Of a stretch of DNA of 64,000 bases, positions 56,907 through 64,000 are shown in pieces (the stretch's first letter is position 1; every line of letters begins with the position of its first letter). Origin of the DNA: Solibacillus silvestris (GTDB lineage Bacteria > Bacillota > Bacilli > Bacillales_A > Planococcaceae); contig CP014609.1 in assembly GCA_001586195.1 (NCBI GenBank), positions 2,268,001 through 2,332,000 of the forward strand, given 5' to 3'. The notes under the pieces are model-generated. The model saw nothing but the letters and a program-made list of their open reading frames with translations. It did not search any database and was not told the DNA's origin. Made by a program: the position numbers and the translations under genes.

Positions 56907-58196
56907 TTATCGTGCTAATTTTTCAAAGACATTATGGAATGCCTGAACTGTTTTTGCGATTTGTTCTTCCGTATGCGCAGTTGAAATAAATAGTCCTTCA
57001 AATTGTGAAGGCGGCAAGAAAATTCCTTCTTCAGCCATCAGCTTAAAGTATTCAGCAAATAGCTCTAAATCCGAACTTTTTGCCGAATCAAAATCAATTA
57101 CATCTTCGTTTGTAAAGAAGAAACCAATCATCGACCCTGCGCGATTCACTGTATGTGGAATATTGTATTTCGTCGCTGCTGCACGGAAACCTTCTTCCAA
57201 CTGGTCTCCTAGCTTGCGGAAGTATTCATAAGAGTCTTTGTTTAAGCGGCTTAATGTTTCATAGCCGGCTGTCATAGCAAGTGGATTACCTGATAATGTG
57301 CCTGCTTGATAAATCGGGCCTGCCGGAGCGATTTTCTCCATAATTTCACGCTTTCCGCCAAATGCACCAACCGGTAAACCTCCGCCGATTACTTTCCCTA
57401 AACAAGTAAGGTCAGGTGTAATTCCGTAATATTCCTGGGCACAGCCATAGTCTACACGGAAGCCTGTCATTACTTCATCGAAAATTAAAACCGTTCCATT
57501 TTCTTCTGTCAGCTTACGCAACCCTTCCAGGAAACCTGGCTGTGGCGGAACAACACCCATATTGCCTGCAACCGGTTCTAAAATAACTGCCGCCAAATCA
57601 GCGCCGAATTTTTCGAATACTAATTTTGCTGATTCCAAGTCATTGTATGCAACCGTTAGTGTATTTTTGGCAATATCAGCCGGAACACCAGGTGAGTCAG
57701 GTAAACCAAGCGTCGCAACACCCGAACCCGCTTTTATAAGCAGCGAATCCCCATGACCGTGATATGAACCTTCAAATTTTAAAATTTTATCGCGTCCTGT
57801 AAATCCACGCGCTAAGCGAAGTGCAGACATTGTTGCTTCTGTTCCTGATGATACGAAACGAATCATTTCCATTGACGGCAAACGGTCCATTACAAGTTTC
57901 GCCAATTTGTTTTCGGAAACAGTTGGTGCACCAAATGATGCGCCTTTAGCTGCCTGATCCTGAATAGCCGAAACAACTTCCGGGTGTGCATGTCCTAGAA
58001 TTAACGGACCCCACGATAGGACATAGTCAATATATTCATTGCCATCGATATCTTTAATAACTGCACCTTTGCCCGAATCCATAAATATCGGATCCAAGTT
58101 TACTGATTTAAATGCACGTACAGGAGAGTTTACTCCTCCTGGCATTAAATCAACCGCTTCTGTGAATGCTGCTTTTGACTTTTCATAACTACGCAT
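56907..58196 (-). CDS. hemL: Glutamate-1-semialdehyde 2,1-aminomutase
   Basis: A 429-residue PLP enzyme that makes 5-aminolevulinate. It has [38 protein letters not shown], the aspartate of [12 protein letters not shown], and the PLP lysine in [18 protein letters not shown] near residue 268. ATG (58194-58196) follows GGAGGAAAAATA and starts right after the hemB stop codon. It is the last gene of the heme group in this order. Confidence 0.96.
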   Translation of the reverse strand: MRSYEKSKAAFTEAVDLMPGGVNSPVRAFKSVNLDPIFMDSGKGAVIKDIDGNEYIDYVLSWGPLILGHAHPEVVSAIQDQAAKGASFGAPTVSENKLAKLVMDRLPSMEMIRFVSSGTEATMSALRLARGFTGRDKILKFEGSYHGHGDSLLIKAGSGVATLGLPDSPGVPADIAKNTLTVAYNDLESAKLVFEKFGADLAAVILEPVAGNMGVVPPQPGFLEGLRKLTEENGTVLIFDEVMTGFRVDYGCAQEYYGITPDLTCLGKVIGGGLPVGAFGGKREIMEKIAPAGPIYQAGTLSGNPLAMTAGYETLSRLNKDSYEYFRKLGDQLEEGFRAAATKYNIPHTVNRAGSMIGFFFTNEDVIDFDSAKSSDLELFAEYFKLMAEEGIFLPPSQFEGLFISTAHTEEQIAKTVQAFHNVFEKLAR

Positions 58197-58197
58197 A

Positions 58198-59178
58198 TTA
58201 TTTTTCCTCCAACCAACGACAGACGTCTTTTGCATGATAAGTAATGATTAAATCCGAACCTGCACGTTTCATACCTAATAATGTTTCTAGTACAACCGCT
58301 TTTTCATCAATCCAGCCATTTTGTGCAGCTGCTTTTACCATTGAATATTCGCCTGAAACATTATACGCCACAACAGGCAGCGGGAAGCTGTTTTTCACAT
58401 CACGGATAATATCCAAATATGCTAATGCCGGTTTCACGATTAGGAAATCTGCACCTTCTTCAACGTCGGAAGTTGCTTCACGAATCGCTTCCATTCGATT
58501 AGAAGGATCCATTTGATACGTTTTACGGTCACCGAATTGTGGTGCCCCTTCCGCTGCTTCACGGAATGGTCCGTAATAGCTTGAAGCGTATTTCACCGCA
58601 TACGACATAATCGGAATATGCTGGAAGCCTGCTGCATCCAAACCTGCACGAATTGCTGTTACAAAGCCGTCCATCATGTTTGACGGAGCAATAATATCAG
58701 CACCGGCTTTTGCTTGAGAAACTGCTGTACGTGCCAACACATCCAGTGATGGATCATTTAAAACTTGTTCGCCTTCAATGACACCACAATGACCGTGGTC
58801 CGTAAATTCACATAAGCATGTATCTGCTACGACTAGAAGCTCTGGATGACGCTCTTTAATTAAACGCGTCGCCTTCTGTACAATCCCATGATCATGGAAA
58901 GCACCAGTGCCGACTGCATCCTTTTCTTCAGGAATTCCGAACAGTAATACCGCACGAATGCCTAAGTCTACAATTTCATCTATTTCAGCAGCCAAATTAT
59001 CTAATGATAACTGGAACACGCCCGGCATTGAACTTACAGGGTTTTTAATATTTTCACCTTCAATAATAAACAACGGATAAATAAGGTCTTCTTTTTGTAG
59101 GTATGTTTCTTTTACGAGTGCACGCATCGCTGCATTTTGACGTAAGCGACGGTGACGTTGGAAATATAGTTCTGTCAT
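58198..59178 (-). CDS. hemB: Delta-aminolevulinic acid dehydratase (porphobilinogen synthase)
   Basis: A 326-residue enzyme joining two 5-aminolevulinate molecules. The cysteine-rich metal site [14 protein letters not shown] near residue 120 suggests a zinc-type active site. The Schiff-base lysines are in [14 protein letters not shown] and [17 protein letters not shown] overlaps the hemD stop as ATGA, with GGAGG upstream. Confidence 0.96.
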   Translation of the reverse strand: MTELYFQRHRRLRQNAAMRALVKETYLQKEDLIYPLFIIEGENIKNPVSSMPGVFQLSLDNLAAEIDEIVDLGIRAVLLFGIPEEKDAVGTGAFHDHGIVQKATRLIKERHPELLVVADTCLCEFTDHGHCGVIEGEQVLNDPSLDVLARTAVSQAKAGADIIAPSNMMDGFVTAIRAGLDAAGFQHIPIMSYAVKYASSYYGPFREAAEGAPQFGDRKTYQMDPSNRMEAIREATSDVEEGADFLIVKPALAYLDIIRDVKNSFPLPVVAYNVSGEYSMVKAAAQNGWIDEKAVVLETLLGMKRAGSDLIITYHAKDVCRWLEEK

Positions 59179-59918
59179 TTTGTCTGTTCCTCCAGGATGA
59201 GCTGTTCAATTACAGCTTGCATCGTATAGATTTTCGGTTGCACCATTGGCTGTACCCCATGCTTTTCAAGGGCTGCTGTTGTTACATGACCAATCGATGC
59301 AAATTTCACATTTTGCCAAGCTACATGCGGCACAATATGCTCAGCATAAATATCAACCGCAGAAGGGCTGGCGAATATTACAATCGGATGTTTTTCGGTC
59401 AGCAGGCACTGTGTTAACTGCGCAAAATATTTACTGCACGGACGTGTTTCATAAACGGTCCATTCATCTGCTCCAGTACCTTGGTGTATCGTTTTTTTCG
59501 CCTTTGATCCGCGTATAAATAATGCACGTTCCCCTGGCATCATCGAAAATTCCTTCACAAATACATCAGCACTGTAAACAGTTGGCATAAAATGAATGTT
59601 ATAGCCATGCTCCTTTAATAAAGCAGCTGTCTTTTCACCGACAGCTGCAATTTTCATTGTTGCAGGAATCGTCTGTTCATGCCGTATACATTTATCGACA
59701 AAGCTTTTCACTGCATTTTGACTCGTAAAAATGAGCCAATGATAGGCCTGTAATTCCTGAAGATAGAATTTATCTTCCTTAGAAATCTTTTCTACTGTTT
59801 CGATTAATGGATAATTATAAACTTTCCCGTGATGTTGCTCAATCAATTGCTCTACAGTTCTTACAACAGCCGACCCTGTAATAATCAATGTTTTTCCTAA
59901 GAGTGCATTACTCGGCAT
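59175..59918 (-). CDS. hemD: Uroporphyrinogen-III synthase
   Basis: A 247-residue protein with the two-lobed HemD fold. The family is weakly conserved; [16 protein letters not shown] near residue 62, [18 protein letters not shown] near 90, [15 protein letters not shown] near 175 and [16 protein letters not shown] near 200 are recognisable. It closes and inverts ring D of hydroxymethylbilane. It overlaps hemC by 11 bases and hemB by four, so the three genes are tightly coupled. Confidence 0.9.
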   Translation of the reverse strand: MPSNALLGKTLIITGSAVVRTVEQLIEQHHGKVYNYPLIETVEKISKEDKFYLQELQAYHWLIFTSQNAVKSFVDKCIRHEQTIPATMKIAAVGEKTAALLKEHGYNIHFMPTVYSADVFVKEFSMMPGERALFIRGSKAKKTIHQGTGADEWTVYETRPCSKYFAQLTQCLLTEKHPIVIFASPSAVDIYAEHIVPHVAWQNVKFASIGHVTTAALEKHGVQPMVQPKIYTMQAVIEQLILEEQTK

Positions 59919-60840
59919 CTAACTCAGCCTTTACTTTTTGAATTAAGTCAAAGGCACCTTGCTCTGTTAATTTTGCGGCAACTGCTTTACCAACCGCAAC
60001 CGCATCTGTACCTGTCAACGTTTCTTTATACGTTACAGAAGCATCCGGTGCTGCCACTAGACCAGTTAAAGTAATTGTGTCACCTACTACTGTTGCATAG
60101 CCGGCAATCGGGACTTGGCAGCCGCCATCCATTGCAGCTAAGAATGAACGCTCGGCATGTGCTGTAGCCCATGTAGTGGCGTCTGTTAATTTTGTCAGTT
60201 GTTCAAGCAGCTCCGTATCATCCGCACGGCATTCAATACCTAATGAACCTTGTGCAACTGCTGGAAGGCAAATATCTATATCTAAATATTCCGTAACGAC
60301 TTCATCGCTCCAGCCAAGTCGTTTCAAGCCTGCTGCAGCTAAAATAATCGCATCGAAATCTTCAGTTTCCAGTTTTTTTAGACGTGTATCGACATTTCCG
60401 CGAATCCACTTAATTTCAAGATCTGGACGTGCTTGTAATAATTGTGCGCTACGACGTAATGAACTCGTTCCAACGATTGCCCCTTTTGGCAGATCAGCAA
60501 ATTTCACATGACCATTTGAAATAAAGGCATCGCGCGCATCTTCTCGTGGAGGGATACAGCCAATGATCAACCCTTTCGGCAATACGGCAGGCATATCTTT
60601 CATCGAGTGTACGGCAAAATCGATTTCTTTATCATATAGAGCTTGCTCGATTTCTTTAACGAATAGTCCTTTACCGCCAACTTTAGAAAGCTGTACATCT
60701 AAAATGCGGTCGCCTTTTGTTACAATTTCCTTAACTTCAAAATCAAATGGTACGCCAGCCTCTTTTAGCTCATTAATAAACCAGTTTGTTTGTGTTAATG
60801 CTAATTTACTTTTTCGGGATCCTACAATAATTTTTCTCAC
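59908..60840 (-). CDS. hemC: Hydroxymethylbilane synthase (porphobilinogen deaminase)
   Basis: A 310-residue enzyme. [15 protein letters not shown] is at the start, [15 protein letters not shown] contains the catalytic Asp, and [17 protein letters not shown] follows. The dipyrromethane cofactor cysteine is in [13 protein letters not shown] near residue 240. GTG start (60838-60840) with GGAG four bases upstream. It is 23 bases after hemX. Confidence 0.97.
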   Translation of the reverse strand: MRKIIVGSRKSKLALTQTNWFINELKEAGVPFDFEVKEIVTKGDRILDVQLSKVGGKGLFVKEIEQALYDKEIDFAVHSMKDMPAVLPKGLIIGCIPPREDARDAFISNGHVKFADLPKGAIVGTSSLRRSAQLLQARPDLEIKWIRGNVDTRLKKLETEDFDAIILAAAGLKRLGWSDEVVTEYLDIDICLPAVAQGSLGIECRADDTELLEQLTKLTDATTWATAHAERSFLAAMDGGCQVPIAGYATVVGDTITLTGLVAAPDASVTYKETLTGTDAVAVGKAVAAKLTEQGAFDLIQKVKAELDAE

Positions 60841-60863
60841 GTTACTCCGACCTTTCTATTCTG

Positions 60864-61691
60864 CTAAACCCACAGATGGAAATTTGATAATTTGCTGCCG
60901 AGGAAGAAATTAATGACTACGAGTAAAAATAAATAAACATGCACTTTAGCATATACCATGCCAATTAATTTCCCTCTCTGATGCAGCAAGAAAATAATTA
61001 AGTAAACTATCGATACGATAAACGAACCTAATATTTTCACATCGAAAATTGAAACATTCTCTAATGTTAAAAATGCCCATTCTAATCCTAAAATTAAACT
61101 TATTAATAGCAATGGAATACCAATAATGGTTGATAAATTAATCCATTTCACCATTTGCTGTAAACTTGGCAAACGTGACCATAAATTAGTAAGCTTTTTT
61201 CGTTTTAATATGCGATATAAAATTAAATATAGCAGCGAGAAGACAAACGCAACAGAAAAAGCTGCGTATGACACAATCGCAAAACTAATATGGATTAGCA
61301 GCATTTCCGAAACTAATGAATCACCGACAATCTGATCGTTCGTTTGCGGCGCAAATAAATGGATTGTCATAAATACAAAGCTCAATACATTAATAAAAAA
61401 CACTGGTAAATCAACTCGTACAATGCAATGAAGGACGATAGAAAGTGTCGTTAAGAGCCATGCATAAAAGAATACTCCTTCATACAACGATAAGATCGGA
61501 AATCTCTTCGTTTCAATGATAAATAAGACGATAAATAAAGTTTGTAACACCCAAACAATCGAAACAAACCAAAAAGCTACGCGTCTGAATTTTATATTTT
61601 TATAAAGATAGTCTGTGAAATATAGTACGATACAGAGCCCATAGAGAATGATCATGAGCTCATATAATCTTGTCATTACCATTTCTGTCAT
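60864..61691 (-). CDS. hemX: HemX membrane protein (CcsA-like)
   Basis: A 275-residue integral membrane protein with about eight helices, of the cytochrome c assembly/HemX group (YELMIILYGLCIVLYFTDYL, ILSLYEGVFFYAWLLTTLSI, FLGSKLSNFH). B. subtilis HemX lowers the amount of HemA protein. ATG (61689-61691) with AGAAGGGTG upstream. A strong terminator lies between hemA and this gene. Confidence 0.92.
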   Translation of the reverse strand: MTEMVMTRLYELMIILYGLCIVLYFTDYLYKNIKFRRVAFWFVSIVWVLQTLFIVLFIIETKRFPILSLYEGVFFYAWLLTTLSIVLHCIVRVDLPVFFINVLSFVFMTIHLFAPQTNDQIVGDSLVSEMLLIHISFAIVSYAAFSVAFVFSLLYLILYRILKRKKLTNLWSRLPSLQQMVKWINLSTIIGIPLLLISLILGLEWAFLTLENVSIFDVKILGSFIVSIVYLIIFLLHQRGKLIGMVYAKVHVYLFLLVVINFFLGSKLSNFHLWV

Positions 61692-61719
61692 ATGCACCCT
61701 TCTCCCGATGGAAACTTAC

Positions 61720-61774
61720 TAAAAAAAAGCGCTTTCGCTATCTATAATTTTACCATATAGATACGAAAACGCTT
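61720..61774 (-). terminator. Strong terminator between hemA and hemX
   Basis: On the minus strand the arms 61774-61756 and 61746-61727 pair over about 19 positions (AAGCGTTTTCG and TATCTATA halves), followed by T8. It should reduce hemX-hemL transcription from the hemA promoter. Confidence 0.85.
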
Positions 61775-61832
61775 ATGTTTTATTTGAATAAAGTGCTTCA
61801 ATAAGGCTCAATGTCTATTGGCTATTGTTTAA

Positions 61833-63188
61833 TTAATAAGATAACCCTGGTTTTAAGGTTACCTCTTTTGCTGTTTCACTTCTTTTCACTTCCGGGCGTA
61901 ATTGCTGAACTTCATGCTGCACTTCGTCTTCAATACCGAAGATTTGCTGGAACAATGCAAGCTGTGCTTCCGCATTTTTCTCGTTTGCAAGTTCTTTTGC
62001 TTGTAAAATCGGCGTTTTCAATAGCTGGTTAATAATCGATTTTGTATGCTTGTTTAAAATTTTGCGTTCGCGCTCTGTTAAATTCGGCATTTTGTTTTCG
62101 ATACTCAACATTGTTTCTTCTTGAATAGATGCCGCTTTTTTGCGTAAGGCAGAAATAACAGGAACAACACCAAGTGTATTAAACCAATCTTTAAATTGAA
62201 TAATTTCCTCTTGAATCATCGCTGTAATTTCATTTGCCGCACGTTCACGTTCAGCCAAGTTTGCTTGTACAATTCCTTGAAGGTCATCAATATCGTACAG
62301 GAATACATTGGACACATCGCCAATACGAGGATCTAAATCACGCGGTACCGCAATATCGACCATAAATAAAGGATCGCCTTTACGGAATTTCGCTACATCT
62401 TTCATTAAGTCATAATCGATGACATAATCTGTTGCCCCAGTTGAACTGATTAAAATATCAGCTTCCAGCAGCGTACATTGAAGTTCATTCATTGCTTTCG
62501 CATCTCCATCAAATTTCGATGCCAAGTTTTGAGCTTTTTCAAATGTACGGTTAATAACCGTTACTTTTCCTACACCATTTCCGTATAGGTTTTGAATTGC
62601 AAGTTCGCCCATTTTACCGGCACCTAAAATGGCTACATGCTTATCTTTCAAGGAACCAAAGATTTTTTTGGCAAGCTCTACGGCAGCATAAGAAACAGAA
62701 ACAGCATTTTCCCCAATCGCTGTTTCACTATGGGCACGTTTTGCAAATGTTACTGCCTGTTTAAATAGTTGGTTGTAAACTGTACCAGTTGTACCAATTT
62801 CCTGACCTTGTAAAAAACTTTTCTTTACTTGTCCTAAAATTTGCGTTTCTCCAAGCACCATTGAATCAATACCAGCCGTTACACGGAATAAATGGTTCAA
62901 TGAATCATCTTCTTCACGGATGAATAAGTGATCCTCGAACTGTTCCATCGGTATGTTAAACCAGTTCGCCAAAAATTGTTTAATATAATAGCGACCAGTG
63001 TGTAATTGATCAACAACCGCATAAATTTCTGTACGGTTACAAGTAGAGATGATTACATTTTCCAATATGCTTTTTTGCTTTTGTAGCGCTTCCATAGCAT
63101 TCGGTAGATCCGATTCGATAAACGAGAGCTTTTCACGAATTTCTACTGGCGCTGTTTTATAATTCAGGCCTACTACTAATGTATGCAT
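61833..63188 (-). CDS. hemA: Glutamyl-tRNA reductase
   Basis: A 451-residue enzyme, first step of heme synthesis from glutamyl-tRNA. The catalytic cysteine is in [14 protein letters not shown] near residue 49, the NADPH-binding [17 protein letters not shown] near 185, and SSTGATDYV near 255. A C-terminal helical dimerisation domain follows. ATG (63186-63188) with GAGGTGTGGGGATTC upstream; a GTG 12 bases earlier is part of that site. It ends in the unusual basic and Thr-rich tail [17 protein letters not shown]. Confidence 0.96.
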   Translation of the reverse strand: MHTLVVGLNYKTAPVEIREKLSFIESDLPNAMEALQKQKSILENVIISTCNRTEIYAVVDQLHTGRYYIKQFLANWFNIPMEQFEDHLFIREEDDSLNHLFRVTAGIDSMVLGETQILGQVKKSFLQGQEIGTTGTVYNQLFKQAVTFAKRAHSETAIGENAVSVSYAAVELAKKIFGSLKDKHVAILGAGKMGELAIQNLYGNGVGKVTVINRTFEKAQNLASKFDGDAKAMNELQCTLLEADILISSTGATDYVIDYDLMKDVAKFRKGDPLFMVDIAVPRDLDPRIGDVSNVFLYDIDDLQGIVQANLAERERAANEITAMIQEEIIQFKDWFNTLGVVPVISALRKKAASIQEETMLSIENKMPNLTERERKILNKHTKSIINQLLKTPILQAKELANEKNAEAQLALFQQIFGIEDEVQHEVQQLRPEVKRSETAKEVTLKPGLSY

Positions 63189-63377
63189 GAATCCCCACAC
63201 CTCACACGTTCTAATTCATAGATTTTATTGTAACATAATTGCAGCATGATTCTAGTTTAGTTTGTGAACATGACATGAAAGTATATACTAAACCTACTTA
63301 ATTAAATCCAAAAACAACTTTTAAATTGTCAGCGGATAACTGAACCTTTGTATATATACCCTAACTTCAGAAAAATA

Positions 63378-63403
63378 CATCTTGTCCCAAAGAGAGCAAG
63401 ATG
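63378..63403 (-). other. Hairpin in the region upstream of hemA
   Basis: CATCTTG (63378-63384) pairs perfectly with CAAGATG (63397-63403), followed on the minus strand by TATTTTT. It resembles a weak terminator and lies about 190 bases before hemA. Apart from this and AT-rich promoter-like sequence, 63189-63495 shows nothing recognisable. Confidence 0.4.
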
Positions 63404-63495
63404 AAGTCTATTCCAAAATGAATCGGGAATTGTTAAATTAGAATTATTCTAATGTAAGTTTAACAAAGTTCGACACAGATTTCAATCATTCAAAC

Positions 63496-63528
63496 TAAAA
63501 AAGAAGCTCACTTTATAAGTGAGCCTCT
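63496..63528 (-). terminator. Terminator of the vWA-domain gene
   Basis: GAAGCTCACTT (63503-63513) pairs with AAGTGAGCCTC (63517-63527) with one mismatch, followed by T6 on the minus strand. Confidence 0.85.
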
Positions 63529-63534
63529 ATTTTG

Positions 63535-64000
63535 TCACATATTATGAATTTTAGTCCCAATAATGTTGCCGGTTGCATCAATTGCCTGGAATTCAACCTC
63601 TACATATAAATCAAATTCCGGGAACTCATAAAGGTTCGGTCGATGCATATAACGAGAAGAACCTCGTGCAGGCAAGTCGTATTTAACATCCCCACTCGGT
63701 GAAATGAAGACAACGCGAACACCTTTTACATTGTCACATCCTGTATTTACATCTGCCAGGATTGTTACTTTTGATGTTTCGATACGTACATCGGTATTGT
63801 TAAAGATTGTATCCCCTACTAGACAACTATTATTCATAACAGGTGTTTTACATAAAATTGTCGTAATGATTGCTTGCAAAGAGCCGTGCAAGTTTTCAAT
63901 CGATGTAATATTTTGATATGTGCCATTTGTTTCGGACGAAATATCTTTCAGTAGTTTCTCATTTACCGTTGTATATGACCCAACAGAGACAGTGTGAATT
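63535..64000 (-). CDS. von Willebrand factor A-type domain protein (5' part beyond window)
   Basis: About 155 C-terminal residues are visible, with an open frame to the window edge. The first residues, IHTVSVGSYTTVNEKLLKDI and SSETNGTYQNIT, match the last strand and helix of vWA domains (I-x-T-V-x-V-G, LL-x-I-A). An all-beta C-terminal region follows, with a predicted extension (VTILADVNTGCDNVKGVRVV, YEFPEFDLYVEVEFQA). The protein probably binds a metal through a MIDAS site in the missing part. Function and localisation cannot be judged. It ends at its own terminator. Confidence 0.65.
   Translation of the reverse strand, partial: IHTVSVGSYTTVNEKLLKDISSETNGTYQNITSIENLHGSLQAIITTILCKTPVMNNSCLVGDTIFNNTDVRIETSKVTILADVNTGCDNVKGVRVVFISPSGDVKYDLPARGSSRYMHRPNLYEFPEFDLYVEVEFQAIDATGNIIGTKIHNM

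Overview
The window is a chromosomal segment of a low-GC, endospore-forming member of the Bacillota. Protein sequences and gene order point to Planococcaceae close to Solibacillus or Lysinibacillus (by recollection of family sequences, no search run). The evidence is a string of sporulation genes (spoIVFA, spoIVFB, spo0B, spoVB, spoIIB-like, safA, spoVID-like) set in a gene order that largely matches the Bacillus subtilis alaS-to-hemA region. Almost all genes lie on the minus strand. Starts use ATG, GTG and TTG, and most have a strong AGGAGG-type ribosome binding site.

Layout. 1-7500: tRNA modification genes (U32-family protein, trmR), mltG, two DUF1292 genes, ruvX, ireB, and alaS behind an alanine T-box with a consensus promoter. 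7500-10700: an accessory nucleoside-type module (MFS transporter, YeiL-like Crp/Fnr regulator, NupC transporter). 11000-16200: recD2, an isolated eukaryote-type hisA, manganese catalase, a DUF2642 protein and dtd. 16200-31700: relA, apt, recJ, lapA-type gene, secDF, comN, spoVB, DUF421, yajC, tgt, queA, ruvB, ruvA, covering stringent response, DNA repair, protein export and queuosine synthesis. 31800-34400: an APH-fold kinase, safA and niaR. 34400-37000: a compact operon of ECF sigma factor, PadR-like regulator and HAAS-fused SEDS (FtsW/RodA) protein, preceded by an unusual 21-bp-period repeat array. 37000-43200: DCC protein, pheA, pheB, obg, spo0B, the bL27-Prp-bL21 ribosomal cluster, spoIVFB and spoIVFA. 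43300-49300: minD, minC, mreD, mreC, mreB, radC, maf (division-site placement and cell shape). 49300-55900: spoIIB-like gene, a REP-like repeat, two tandem folC genes, and valS behind a valine T-box. 56000-63200: small membrane protein, LysM-less SpoVID, and heme genes hemL, hemB, hemD, hemC, hemX, hemA. 63535-64000: C-terminal part of a vWA-domain protein.

Most genes are core functions in conserved order. The most unusual parts are the sigma-PadR-HAAS-SEDS operon with its probable self-recognised promoter, the 21-bp repeat array beside it, the eukaryote-type HisA, the rearranged spore-coat genes (SpoVID without LysM, a kinase beside SafA), a possible small RNA between mreB and radC, and hairpins that overlap ribosome binding sites. 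No rRNA, tRNA, CRISPR array, insertion sequence or prophage was seen.
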